Shown here in pieces: positions 8,818-17,215 of a DNA stretch of 64,000 bases; position 1 is the first letter of the stretch, and the number at the start of each line of letters is the position of its first letter. This stretch comes from Micromonospora carbonacea. Its GTDB lineage: Bacteria; Actinomycetota; Actinomycetes; Mycobacteriales; Micromonosporaceae. The notes beneath the pieces were generated by a model. The model was given only the letters and a program-made list of their open reading frames with translations. It was not told where the DNA came from and did not search any database. Location: assembly GCF_014205165.1 (NCBI RefSeq), contig NZ_JACHMZ010000001.1, positions 6,554,501 to 6,618,500 of the forward strand, written 5' to 3'. The translations under genes and the position numbers were made by a program.

Positions 8818-8860
8818 AAGCTAGTGTCGGCGGTCATCCGTTGGGAACCCCCGTTAGGTT
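8818..8860. promoter_or_regulatory. Divergent leaderless promoters (acyl-CoA ligase / Nudix)
   Basis: On the minus strand TAGCTT (8823-8818) is 7 nt before the ligase ATG. On the plus strand TAGGTT (8855-8860) is 6 nt before the Nudix GTG. Neither gene has a ribosome site at these starts, so both mRNAs are predicted to begin at the start codon. Confidence 0.55.
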
Positions 8861-8866
8861 GTCCGG

Positions 8867-9358
8867 GTGAGCATCTCCTGGGCCGACTCGTACGTGGGGC
8901 AGCTTCGCGCCCTCGCCGGTGACCGCACCCTGATGTTCGTCGGCGCTCGCGCGGTGGTCCGCGACAGCGCCGGCCGGGTGCTGCTGATCCAACGCTCCGA
9001 CAACGGCCACTGGGCCATGCCGGCCGGCGCGATGGAGCTGGGCGAGTCGATCGCCGACTGCGCGGTACGCGAGGTGCGCGAGGAGACGGGGCTGCGCGCC
9101 CTGCGGGTGGGGGCGTTCGCCCTCTACACCGGACCGGACCGGATCACCACCAACATGTTCGGCCACACCTACCAGCTCTTCACCGTCGCCTTCCGCGTCG
9201 AGGACTGGGACGGCGAGCTGGTCCGGGTCACCGACGAGACCACCGACGCCGGCTTCTTCCACCGCGACCGGTTCCCCGCCCCGCTGTCGGCCTCCGTCAC
9301 CGAGACCCTCGCCGACCTGGACGTCTTCGAGCAGGCCAACCGCCTCATCCTCAAGTAG
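8867..9358 (+). CDS. Nudix hydrolase
   Basis: A 163-residue protein with a complete Nudix box at residues 54-76: G(5x)E(7x)REVREETGL, seen as GAMELGESIADCAVREVREE. The enzyme should hydrolyse a nucleoside diphosphate linked to another group, with Mg2+ bound by the Glu residues of the box. The substrate is not evident. The end NRLILK stops 33 bp before the convergent MFS gene. Confidence 0.88.
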   Translation: MSISWADSYVGQLRALAGDRTLMFVGARAVVRDSAGRVLLIQRSDNGHWAMPAGAMELGESIADCAVREVREETGLRALRVGAFALYTGPDRITTNMFGHTYQLFTVAFRVEDWDGELVRVTDETTDAGFFHRDRFPAPLSASVTETLADLDVFEQANRLILK

Positions 9359-9391
9359 CCGGGGCCGGGGCCCGGCCGCGCGGGGAGGGGC

Positions 9392-11062
9392 TCACAGCAT
9401 CGTCTGGCTCTTGGCCTCCATCTCGGCGGCGGCCTCGTCGCGCGACTCCTTCGCCAGCGGCTTGCCGCCCGGCGCGGGGGCCTTCCCGCCCAGCGGGTCG
9501 GCCCCGCCCGTCGCGCCGCGCGGCCCCGCCCCGCGCAGCTTCTCGTTCGGCAGCGCCAGGGTCACCAGCACCGCCACGACGGCGATCAGCCCGGTGGTGA
9601 GGAAGACCAGGTGCAGCGACTCCACGAAGGCGGCCTGGATGGCGGCGCGCACCGGGCCGGGCAGGGCCAGGATCGTCGCCGGGTCGTTGATCGACACGTC
9701 CGCGCCGCCGCCGGCCAGCACCGCCGCCCGCTGCTGCGGCGGGAGCTGCGCGAGCGCGGCCGGCATCCGGGCGGCGAGCTGGTCGGCGAGCCGGGACGAC
9801 AGCACCGCACCGAGGATCGCCACCCCGAACGAGCCGCCCAGCGACCGGAAGAACGTCGCCGAGGAGGTGCCCGCGCCGAGGTCGCGGGGGCCCACCGAGT
9901 TCTGCACGGCGAGGATCAGCGACTGCATCGACAGCCCCAGCCCGACGCCGATGACCGTCAGGTAGCCGAACGCCAGCCACAGCGACGTGTCGACGGCCAG
10001 GCGGGTGAACAGCAGCATGCCGGCGAGCAGCACCGCCGACCCGGCGACGGGGAACCACTTGTACCGGCCGATCCGGGTCATCGCCCGGCCGGTGAGGATC
10101 GAGGTGACGATGATGCCGGCCATCATCGGCAGCATGAGCAGGCCGCTGCGGGTCGGCGAGGCGCCCTTGACGATCTGGAGATACAGCGGGATGAAGATGA
10201 TCGACCCGAACATCACCAGGCCGAGGACGAAACCCGCCCCGTTGGCCAGCGCGAACGTCCGGCTGCGGAACAGCCGCAGCGGCAGGATCGGCTCGGCGAC
10301 CCGGGCCTCCTGGAGCAGGAAGAGCCCGCCCAGCACCGCACCGGCCGCGAACAGCCCGATGATCACGGCGGAGCCCCAGGCGTACGAGGTGCCGCCCCAG
10401 CTCAACGCGAGCAGCAGGCAGCTCACCCCGGCGACCAGCAGCGCCGCGCCGAGCCAGTCGATCGCGTGCTCCCGCCGCTGGAACGGGATGAGCCGCATGA
10501 CGTGGTAGCAGACCACGATGGCCAGGATCGCCAGCGGCACGTTCAGGTAGAAGATCCACCGCCAGTTGGCCTCGGCGAAGTAGCCGCCGACCAGCGGCCC
10601 GGCCACCGAGGCGATGCCGAACACCGCCCCGAACAGGCCCTGGTAGCGACCGCGTTCCCGGGGCGACACCACGTCCGAGATGATCGTGAAGGCGAGCGTC
10701 ATCAGGCCGCCCGCGCCGAGGCCCTGCACGCCCCGGGTCACGATCAACTGGGTCATGTCCTGCGACAGCCCGGCGAGCAGCGAGCCGAGCAGGAACGTCC
10801 CGATGGAGAAGAGGAACACCGGCCGGCGGCCGTACAGGTCGGCCATCTTGCCGTACAGCGGGGTGGAGGCGGTGGAGGCGAGCAGGTACGCGGTGACCAC
10901 CCACGAGTAGTGGTCGATCCCGCCCAGCTCGCCGACGATGGTGGGCAGCGCCGCGCCGACGATGGTCTGGTCCAGCGCGGCGAGCAGCATGCCCGTCATC
11001 AGGCCGAACATGAGCAGGCGTAGCTGCCGGGGGTGCAACACCGGGCTTTCTTGCGTGGTCAT
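9392..11062 (-). CDS. MFS multidrug exporter, DHA2 family (14 TM)
   Basis: A 556-residue transporter of the EmrB/QacA type. It starts near MFGLMTGMLLAALDQTIVGA, the family motif of the first helix, and has motif A as GKMADLYGRRPVFL. TM1-14 alternate through the protein, and a long acidic/charged tail (about residues 510-556) faces the cytoplasm. It should export drugs or metabolites with the proton gradient. It lies directly after the DJ-1 gene start region on the same strand (62 bp between). No TetR gene sits beside it. Confidence 0.88.
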   Translation of the reverse strand: MTTQESPVLHPRQLRLLMFGLMTGMLLAALDQTIVGAALPTIVGELGGIDHYSWVVTAYLLASTASTPLYGKMADLYGRRPVFLFSIGTFLLGSLLAGLSQDMTQLIVTRGVQGLGAGGLMTLAFTIISDVVSPRERGRYQGLFGAVFGIASVAGPLVGGYFAEANWRWIFYLNVPLAILAIVVCYHVMRLIPFQRREHAIDWLGAALLVAGVSCLLLALSWGGTSYAWGSAVIIGLFAAGAVLGGLFLLQEARVAEPILPLRLFRSRTFALANGAGFVLGLVMFGSIIFIPLYLQIVKGASPTRSGLLMLPMMAGIIVTSILTGRAMTRIGRYKWFPVAGSAVLLAGMLLFTRLAVDTSLWLAFGYLTVIGVGLGLSMQSLILAVQNSVGPRDLGAGTSSATFFRSLGGSFGVAILGAVLSSRLADQLAARMPAALAQLPPQQRAAVLAGGGADVSINDPATILALPGPVRAAIQAAFVESLHLVFLTTGLIAVVAVLVTLALPNEKLRGAGPRGATGGADPLGGKAPAPGGKPLAKESRDEAAAEMEAKSQTML

Positions 11063-11123
11063 CCCGCCTTCTATCCCGCCCGGCGCGGATCATGCCGGCC
11101 GGGCGGGAAGAAGCGTGCCGCGC

Positions 11124-11675
11124 TCAGTGCCGGCCCTCGGCGAACTCCTCGACGATCTTGGCGCAGAAGGCCGGCAGGTCGTCCGGCTTGCGGCTGCTGA
11201 CCAGCCCGTCGTCCGTGACGACCGGCTCGTCGACCCAGGTCGCGCCCGCGTTCGTCAGGTCGGTGCGCAGGCTCGGCCACGAGGTGATCCGGCGGCCCCG
11301 CACCACGTCCGCCTCGACCAGCGTCCACGGGCCGTGGCAGATCACCCCGACCGGCTTGCCCGCGTCGAAGAACGCCCGCACGAACCGGACCGCGTCCGGG
11401 TCGGTGCGCAGGAAGTCCGGGTTCGCCACCCCGCCGGGCAGCACCAGGCCGTCGTACCGGTCGGCGTCCGCGTCGGCCACGGTCGCCTCCACGTCGTACG
11501 TCCCGCCGTGGTCCAGATGGTCGAATGCCTGGATCTTGCCCGGCTTGAGCGAGACCAGCTCGGCCGTCGCCCCGGCGTTCTCGACCGCCTCGCGTGGTCG
11601 GGTGTACTCGACCTCCTCCACGCCGTCGGTGGCGAGGAAGGCGATCCGCCTGCCGTGCAGTGTCGTCGCTGCCAT
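11124..11675 (-). CDS. DJ-1/PfpI family protein (type 1 glutamine amidotransferase-like)
   Basis: A 183-residue protein with the DJ-1/PfpI fold. The nucleophile elbow is VGVICHGPWTLVEADV with Cys113 and His114, and an acidic partner is Glu20 in DGVEEVE. The LVLPGGVANPDFLR block is typical. Members are cysteine hydrolases, stress proteins or deglycase-like enzymes; the exact activity cannot be told. The start at 11675 has GAGGAGAG upstream and fits the family N terminus, so the longer open frame is not used. It is divergent from hldE across about 100 bp. Confidence 0.85.
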   Translation of the reverse strand: MAATTLHGRRIAFLATDGVEEVEYTRPREAVENAGATAELVSLKPGKIQAFDHLDHGGTYDVEATVADADADRYDGLVLPGGVANPDFLRTDPDAVRFVRAFFDAGKPVGVICHGPWTLVEADVVRGRRITSWPSLRTDLTNAGATWVDEPVVTDDGLVSSRKPDDLPAFCAKIVEEFAEGRH

Positions 11676-11776
11676 GTCGTGTCTCTCCTCTCCGGGGTTC
11701 CCCTGGACGGTTCCCGGGCCCCGCCGCCCGAAACCGGCCAGGTTTGATCGCACGGGTCGGGGGGACCCGGGGTGAC

Positions 11777-13837
11777 ATGGCAGGAGCAGCAGCGGAAGAG
11801 CGCCGGCTCGCCACCGTCGTGGAGAGCTGGCTGGGCCGCCCCGTGCTGGTGATCGGCGACGCCATGCTCGACGAGTGGCGGTTCGCCGAGTCCGACCGGC
11901 TCTGCCGGGAGGCCCCGGCCCCCGTCCTCACCCTGCGCCGGCGCATCTCGGCGGCCGGCGGGGCGGCGAACACCGCCGTCAACGTGGCCGCCCTCGGCGG
12001 ACGGGCGGTGCTGGTCGCCCCGGTCGGCGCGGACGTCGCCGGGGACGAGCTGCACGACTGCCTCGACCGGGCCGGGGTCTGGGACCGCACGGTCGCCCAG
12101 CCCGGCCGGCACACCCCGGTGAAGCGGCGGATGCTCGCGGGCAACCAGATCCTGCTGCGCGAGGACTCCGGCGACCCCGACGACGCGCTCGACACCGACG
12201 GGGTGCAGCGGCTGCTGACCGCGCTGGAATGCGCCACCGAGGAGCTGCGGGCCGCCGCCGGCGGCGAGACGCCCACCCTGGTCGTCTGCGACTACGGGCT
12301 GGGCGCGCTGCCTGCGCCCGTCCGCGCCTGGCTGGTCGCCGCCCGCGACCGGTACGCCACGATCGCCCTCGACGCGCACGACCTGGCCGACTGGCGAGGG
12401 CTCGCGCCGACCGTGGTCACCCCGAGCTTCGCGGAGGCGACCCGGCTGCTCGCCCGCGCCGCCTCGCGTACCGACTCGCACCTGCACCTGGACCACCCGG
12501 CGGCCGACCCGACGGACGGGCCCTCGGAGCTGAGCGTGGGCACCGCGCCGGGCGCGGCGGGTTCCCCGGCGGTCTCCGCGCCGGCCGGGATGCCGGGGGC
12601 CGGGGCGCGAGGGGCCGAAGTGCCGGGGGCCGGAGTACCGGGGGCCGGAGTACCGGGGGCCGGAGTACCGGGGGCCGGAGTACCGGGGGCCGGAGTACCG
12701 GGGGCCGCGCCGCCGCCGGCCGGGACGTCGCTCGGCCCGCCCACCGGCGGGACCGGCGAGCCGACGCCCGGCGAGGACCGGGTGGCGATGACCGGCGACG
12801 GGCTCAGCGTCACCGGGACCGGCGTGACCGTGAGCGCGCTGGCCGGCGAGGGGGTGGACCGGGCCGTGCTGGCCGAGGCCCGCCTCGCCGAGCTGCGCGC
12901 ACACACCGGGGCGGACGTGGTCGCGGTGACCCTGGACACCGAGGGCGCGGTGGTCGGCGGCGCGGACGGTGCCTCCCGGCGCAGCCACAGCACCCCGGTC
13001 CCGGCGAGCCACGCCGTCGGCGCGGGGGACGCCTACCTGGCCGCGATGACGCTGGCGCTGGCCGCCGCCGCGCCCCTGCCGACCGCCGCGCAGCTCGCCC
13101 AGCTCGCCGCCACCATCACCGTGTCGGACACCGGCACCTGCGTGTGCCGACGGGAGGACCTGCTGCACGCGCTCGGCGCGCGCGGCGACGACGCCGGGCA
13201 CCCCGTGCTGGTGGCCCCGGACGAGCTGGCGGCGATCGTGGAGGCCCAGCGCGGCGCGGGCCGGGCGGTGGTCTTCACCAACGGCTGCTTCGACGTGCTG
13301 CACCCGGGGCACGTGCGCTACCTGGAGCAGGCGCGGGCCCTCGGGGACCTGCTGGTGGTGGCGGTCAACTCCGACGGCAGCGTACGCCGGTTGAAGGGCC
13401 CGGACCGGCCGGTCAACCCGGTGGAGGACCGGGTCGCCCTGCTCGCCGCCCTGGGCTGCGTGGACCATGTGGTGATCTTCGAGGAGGACTCCCCGGCGGG
13501 CCTGATCGAGGTCGTCCGCCCCGACGTGTACGTCAAGGGCGGCGACTACCCGCCGGAGATGGTGCCGGAGGCCCCGCTGGTGCGCCGGCTCGGCGGCCAG
13601 GTCCGCACCCTCGGCTACGTGCCCGACCGGTCCACCTCCGCGATCATCGACCGCATCCGGGCGCACGGCCACCCGGCGACGCCGGTCGAGCCGGAGCAGG
13701 TCGACGCGCGCCGCCACGCGGCCGTGCCGGTCGAGCCGGAGCAGGTGGAGGCGCTCCGCCACCCGGCGACGCCGGGCGAGCCGGAGCAGGTGGACGCGCG
13801 CGGTTCCCGGGCGTCGACGCCGGGCCGGCCGGCGTGA
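11777..13837 (+). CDS. hldE: Bifunctional heptose-7-phosphate kinase / heptose-1-phosphate nucleotidyltransferase
   Basis: A 686-residue HldE/RfaE-like enzyme, much longer than the usual 470-480. The PfkB kinase part starts at LVIGDAMLDEWRFAESDR and GGAANTAVNVAALGG and ends with HAVGAGDAYLAAM, which holds the catalytic Asp. The cytidylyltransferase-fold part (about 489-628) has VVFTNGCFDVLHPGHVRYL with the HxGH motif and VKGGDYPPE. Between PSFAEATRLLARA and LAELRAHTGADVVAV, inside the kinase domain, is a Pro/Gly/Ala insert of roughly 130 residues (about 229-358) with five VPGAG repeats. The C terminus carries three 15-residue repeats. The product should be an ADP- or other NDP-heptose for glycosylation. 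The 4-base overlap with the next GT gene supports this. Confidence 0.85.
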   Translation: MAGAAAEERRLATVVESWLGRPVLVIGDAMLDEWRFAESDRLCREAPAPVLTLRRRISAAGGAANTAVNVAALGGRAVLVAPVGADVAGDELHDCLDRAGVWDRTVAQPGRHTPVKRRMLAGNQILLREDSGDPDDALDTDGVQRLLTALECATEELRAAAGGETPTLVVCDYGLGALPAPVRAWLVAARDRYATIALDAHDLADWRGLAPTVVTPSFAEATRLLARAASRTDSHLHLDHPAADPTDGPSELSVGTAPGAAGSPAVSAPAGMPGAGARGAEVPGAGVPGAGVPGAGVPGAGVPGAGVPGAAPPPAGTSLGPPTGGTGEPTPGEDRVAMTGDGLSVTGTGVTVSALAGEGVDRAVLAEARLAELRAHTGADVVAVTLDTEGAVVGGADGASRRSHSTPVPASHAVGAGDAYLAAMTLALAAAAPLPTAAQLAQLAATITVSDTGTCVCRREDLLHALGARGDDAGHPVLVAPDELAAIVEAQRGAGRAVVFTNGCFDVLHPGHVRYLEQARALGDLLVVAVNSDGSVRRLKGPDRPVNPVEDRVALLAALGCVDHVVIFEEDSPAGLIEVVRPDVYVKGGDYPPEMVPEAPLVRRLGGQVRTLGYVPDRSTSAIIDRIRAHGHPATPVEPEQVDARRHAAVPVEPEQVEALRHPATPGEPEQVDARGSRASTPGRPA
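12612..12705 (+). repeat. 15-bp tandem repeat coding for elastin-like VPGAG units
   Basis: Five exact copies of a 15-bp unit containing CGGAGTACCG start at 12631, 12646, 12661, 12676 and 12691, preceded by one diverged copy (CGAAGTGCCG at 12616). The unit keeps the hldE frame and encodes GAGVP in a row. The identity between copies suggests recent slippage or unequal crossing-over. Confidence 0.9.
13669..13803 (+). repeat. 45-bp tandem repeat at the 3' end of hldE
   Basis: Three copies spaced 45 bp apart, starting near 13669, 13714 and 13759. Each encodes a version of HPATPVEPEQVDAR. They form an acidic, Pro-rich tail after the transferase domain. Confidence 0.85.
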
Positions 13838-14739
13838 ACCGACCGGCCTCCCCCGCCTCGGGTCGCGTCGACCGACCGCTCGACCCCGGCACGACCGACG
13901 GGTTCCGCCGCGGGCGGCAGCTCGACGTGCTGATCCCGACCCGCAACCGGCCCGCCGAGCTGGCGGTCACCCTCGCCGGGCTGGCCGCCCAGGAGGGCGT
14001 CGCCGGGTTCGGCGTGGTGGTCAGCGACCAGTCCGACGGGGACCCCGCGTACGCCCACCCGGCCGCCGCGACGATGGTGCGGGCGCTGCGCCACCGGGGC
14101 CACCCGGTGCTGCTGACCCGGCGGCTGCCGCGGCGGGGGCTGGCCGAGCACCGGGCGTACCTGCTGGCCGCCTCCGCCGCCCGGTACGTGCTCTGCCTCG
14201 ACGACGACGTCTGGCTGGAGCCGGGCACCCTGCGCCGGCTGGTCACCGCGATCGGCGAGCTGGGCTGCGGCTTCGTCGGCAACGCGGTGCACGGGCTGTC
14301 GTACGCCGACGACGTCCGGCCGCAGACCCACCGGCACTACGAGGAGTGGGCGGGCCGGCCGGTGCCGGAGCGGGTCCGCCCCGGCACCCCGCAGTGGCAG
14401 CGGGCGTCGATCCACTCGGCGGCGAACCTGCTGCACGTCACCGCGGGGCTGCGCCTGCCGGCGGGGGCGTGGCGGGCGTACAAGGTCTCCTGGGTCGGCG
14501 GGTGCGTGCTGTACGACCGGGCGGCGCTGGTCGACTCGGGCGGCTTCGACTTCTGGCGGCGGGTACAGCCCAACCACCAGGGCGAGGACGTGGCCGCCCA
14601 GCTCGCGGTGCTGGAGCGCCACGGCGGCGCGGGCGTCCTGCCCAGCGGCGCCTACCACCTGGAGTCGCCGACCACGGTCACCGAGCGGGACGTCGAGGCG
14701 TGGGAGGTCGTGCTCGCCGAATCACCTGAGCGGGTGTAA
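13834..14739 (+). CDS. Family 2-like glycosyltransferase
   Basis: A 301-residue GT-A glycosyltransferase. It has LDVLIPTRNRPAELAVTLAG at the start of the nucleotide-binding fold and the metal-binding CLDDDVWLEPGTL around residue 124. VSWVGGCVLYDRAALVDSGG and HQGEDVAAQ follow, typical of GT2 acceptor-side motifs. It probably transfers a sugar made by the neighbouring heptose pathway. The start codon GTG overlaps the hldE stop (GTGA), so the two are translated together. Its TAA stop lies inside the dispersed repeat downstream. Confidence 0.82.
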   Translation: MNRPASPASGRVDRPLDPGTTDGFRRGRQLDVLIPTRNRPAELAVTLAGLAAQEGVAGFGVVVSDQSDGDPAYAHPAAATMVRALRHRGHPVLLTRRLPRRGLAEHRAYLLAASAARYVLCLDDDVWLEPGTLRRLVTAIGELGCGFVGNAVHGLSYADDVRPQTHRHYEEWAGRPVPERVRPGTPQWQRASIHSAANLLHVTAGLRLPAGAWRAYKVSWVGGCVLYDRAALVDSGGFDFWRRVQPNHQGEDVAAQLAVLERHGGAGVLPSGAYHLESPTTVTERDVEAWEVVLAESPERV

Positions 14740-14788
14740 GAAGGGGACCCTTCTCGACCGGATGCGTTAACAGGGGGCCCTTCCTTAC
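14736..14788. repeat. Double-palindrome dispersed repeat, copy B, overlapping both stop codons
   Basis: This 53-bp element is the inverted counterpart of 215-265. It consists of the palindromes AAGGGGACCCTT and AGGGGGCCCTT flanking GACCGGATGCGTTAAC. It starts with GTAAG and ends with CTTAC. The two terminal TAA trinucleotides are the stop codons of the converging GT2 and GT9 genes. It is well placed to be a bidirectional terminator. Confidence 0.85.
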
Positions 14789-15918
14789 ACCGCCAGCAGG
14801 TCGTGGGCCGCCTCCAGCACCTCGATCGCCGGCACGTCGGCGACGAACGAGTCCCGGTGCGGGCACTCGCCGTCGCCGGGGCGGTGCGGGTAGATCCCGG
14901 GGGTGCAGTCGACGCCGCAGACCGGGCAGCGCACCGTCCAGGAGGCGATCGGGCGGTGCCGGCCGCGCAGCAGGTGCCCCCCGTTGATCAGGTTGCCGAT
15001 CCAGTAGACCCCCACCGTGGGGGTGCCGACGGCGGCGGCCAGGTGCAGCGGGCCGGTGTCGTTGGAGACCACCAGCGCGCAGCCGGCGTAGCAGGCGGCG
15101 AGCCCGCCGAGGCCGAGCGCGCCGACGAGCGGACGCACCGGCACGCCGGCCGCCGCGACCACCCGGTCCACCACGTCCCGTTCGGCGGGGGTGCCGGTGA
15201 CCAGCACCTCGAAGCCGTCGCCGGCCAAGGCACGGGCGACCTCGGCGAACCGTTCGGCCGGCCAGCGTCGCCGCGTGTCGGTGGCCCCCGGGTGCAGGGC
15301 CACCCGGGGCCGCCCCGGCGGGCCGAGCACCCCGTCGGCCTCGGCCCGGTCGGCGGCGGTGACCGCCAGCGTGGGGACGATCCCGGCGGGCGGCGCGCCG
15401 ACCAGGCCGACCACCTCCAGGTAGCGCAGCACCTCGTGCTGGTAGTAGACGTAGCGGATCCACCGGTCCAGCGGCGGGGCGTCCTCGGCGCGCAGCCCGG
15501 CGGTGACCCGCGCGCCGAGCGCGCCGACGATCGGGTTGGAGTTGCCCCCGCCGCCGTGCAGTTGCAGCGCCAGGTCGAAGCGTTCGGCGCGGGCGGCGGC
15601 CAGGAAGTCGCCCATCGGCGTCTGCGGCTCGCCCGCGACGGGCTCGCGGATGCCGGGCGCGGGCGGGACCACCAGGACCCGGTCCACCGGGCCGGGCCGG
15701 TCGCGCCAGAGCTGCGCGTGCCACGGCGCGCCGAGCAGCACGATCTCCGCCTCCGGGTACGCGGCGCGCAGCGCCTCCAGCGCGGGCAGGATGAAGATGA
15801 AGTCGCCGAGCGCGTTGGCGCGCAGCACGGCGATCCGCGCGACGCCGGGGACGCGCCCGCCGGGCGCGGCCGGTGCGGCGGCGCCGCCCAGCGGGCCGGA
15901 CGTCGACGGGGTGCCCAT
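14785..15918 (-). CDS. Family 9 glycosyltransferase (ADP-heptose:LPS heptosyltransferase-like)
   Basis: A 377-residue GT9 protein. It shows RIAVLRANALGDFIFILPAL at the N-terminal donor fold, VALHPGATDTRRRWPAERFA, and the C-terminal SNDTGPLHLAAAVGTPTVGV that binds the nucleotide-heptose. A Cys-rich end (CPVCGVDCTPG, then GECPH) may bind a metal. In Gram-negatives this family adds heptose to LPS; here it probably works with HldE on a glycan of the envelope or a secondary metabolite. It follows hsp20 by only 14 bp and may belong to that operon. Residues 1-27 are a low-complexity lead, so the start is uncertain. Confidence 0.83.
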   Translation of the reverse strand: MGTPSTSGPLGGAAAPAAPGGRVPGVARIAVLRANALGDFIFILPALEALRAAYPEAEIVLLGAPWHAQLWRDRPGPVDRVLVVPPAPGIREPVAGEPQTPMGDFLAAARAERFDLALQLHGGGGNSNPIVGALGARVTAGLRAEDAPPLDRWIRYVYYQHEVLRYLEVVGLVGAPPAGIVPTLAVTAADRAEADGVLGPPGRPRVALHPGATDTRRRWPAERFAEVARALAGDGFEVLVTGTPAERDVVDRVVAAAGVPVRPLVGALGLGGLAACYAGCALVVSNDTGPLHLAAAVGTPTVGVYWIGNLINGGHLLRGRHRPIASWTVRCPVCGVDCTPGIYPHRPGDGECPHRDSFVADVPAIEVLEAAHDLLAV

Positions 15919-15932
15919 CCCTGCCCGACCCG

Positions 15933-16502
15933 CTACGGCCGGTCGATCTCGTCGACGGCCGCGTCCGGGTGGTGCAGCTCCCGGTCGGCGGCCGGGTCGA
16001 CGGGGGCGGGTGCGCCCGTGCCGGCGTGACCGCCGGTGCTCCCCTGCCGGCCCGCCCCCCGGTAGCCGGTGCGGCCGACGGTGATGGTGCGCGGGGTGGG
16101 CCGGGCGGCCCGGGGCAGCCGGACCCGGAGCAGCCCGTGGTCCATCACGGCGTCGATGCGGTCGGGGTCGACCCGGGCCGGGAGGCCGACGCGGTACTCG
16201 AAGCCCCGGGTCTCGAAGCCGCCGGGGATGCCCTGGTCGGCGTTGACCTCGGCCTCCGACCGGGCCCGGACGCACAGCTCCCGGTCGTCCAGCTCGACGG
16301 CCACCTCCTCGGGGGCCACGCCGGGCAGCCGGACGACGACCTCCCAGCCGTCGGCGGTCTCGCCCAGCTCCACCTCGGGCGGGCCGGACCGGCCGCCGCC
16401 GACGAGGCGGCTCAGCTCGGCGCGCAGCGACTGGAGCTCGCCCATCGGGTCCCAGCTCTGCTGCCGGCCGCGCCAGCCACGGCCGTCGGGCTGCTGGCTC
16501 AT
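15933..16502 (-). CDS. Hsp20/alpha-crystallin family small heat shock protein
   Basis: A 189-residue chaperone. The alpha-crystallin domain runs from about PPEVELGETADGWEVVVRLP to DHGLLRVRLPRA and includes the closing signature VDPDRIDAVMDHGLLRVRLP. The C-terminal 50 residues are Gly/His/Asp-rich and lack a clear IXI motif, which is unusual and may change oligomer formation. Its ATG overlaps the stop of the DUF2231 gene by 4 bases, so the two are co-translated. It should hold unfolding proteins during stress. Confidence 0.85.
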   Translation of the reverse strand: MSQQPDGRGWRGRQQSWDPMGELQSLRAELSRLVGGGRSGPPEVELGETADGWEVVVRLPGVAPEEVAVELDDRELCVRARSEAEVNADQGIPGGFETRGFEYRVGLPARVDPDRIDAVMDHGLLRVRLPRAARPTPRTITVGRTGYRGAGRQGSTGGHAGTGAPAPVDPAADRELHHPDAAVDEIDRP

Positions 16503-17005
16503 CGCACGTCTCCGATCCGCTGGCCGGCGGCCTGGGGCCGCAGCGAGCTGGGCGCGTCGAGGCCGGCGTCGGTGTCGACGCCGACGCCGAGCCGGTCGAC
16601 CAGCTCGCCGCCGAGCCAGGCGCTCGCGCCGAGGATGGCCAGCGCGACGACCTCGATGGCGATCAGCGCGCCGCCGGCGGCCCGCGACTCGGCGTTGAGC
16701 CGGACCACCCAGACGGCGGCGAAGAGGAGGATCACCGCGAGGTTGGCGGCGGCGTGGGTGAGGCCCACCCGCTTGGCGCGGGTGCCGGTGGGGATGGCCA
16801 GCAGGTCGAACGCGCCGGCCGCCGCGGCCAGCAGACCGCCGATCAGGCCGACGGTGATGTTCCAGTACGCCACCTCGCCGAGGAAGGCCGGGCCGCCGAC
16901 GGTGTCGACGACGTCGAAGATCACGGCGGTGACCAGCAGGCCGACCGGAAACGTGATCAGCATCGGGTGCACGGGGTGCCCGAGCACCTTGAGTCGGCTC
17001 TCCAT
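16499..17005 (-). CDS. DUF2231 four-helix membrane protein
   Basis: A 168-residue membrane protein with the DUF2231 start KVLGHPVHPMLITFPVGLLV, followed by three more hydrophobic segments (TVGLIGGLLAAAAGAFDLLA, LAVILLFAAVWVV, ALIAIEVVALAILGASAWLG). Function is unknown. Conserved His residues in the first segment are family-typical. The ATG at 17005 is chosen because ACGGAGG lies 5 nt upstream. It is the first gene of a short operon with hsp20. Confidence 0.82.
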   Translation of the reverse strand: MESRLKVLGHPVHPMLITFPVGLLVTAVIFDVVDTVGGPAFLGEVAYWNITVGLIGGLLAAAAGAFDLLAIPTGTRAKRVGLTHAAANLAVILLFAAVWVVRLNAESRAAGGALIAIEVVALAILGASAWLGGELVDRLGVGVDTDAGLDAPSSLRPQAAGQRIGDVR

Positions 17006-17215
17006 CGCGGCCTCCGTTGGTCGTCCGTGCACGGTTGCGGGCTGGGCTGCTGGTTCTCGGCTGGACTGCTGTTCCGGCTCGGCTGCGCTGCGTGGGGCCG
17101 TACCCGGGACGGCCGGTGACAAACCTCGCGCTCGCGGCACTCGCTAGGCTCGACCCGACGGCCGGGCAGCGCCGCCGGGGCCGCCACCGGGATCAACGGT
17201 TACGGGGAGGCTGAC

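Noticed and set aside
8810..8837. The ATG at 8837 as start of the acyl-CoA ligase
   Set aside because: The ATG at 8810 has a -10 box at the exact leaderless distance, and the nine extra residues add nothing recognisable.
12591..12710. A CRISPR array at the 15-bp tandem repeat
   Set aside because: The units are contiguous with no spacers and stay in frame inside hldE. No cas gene is present.
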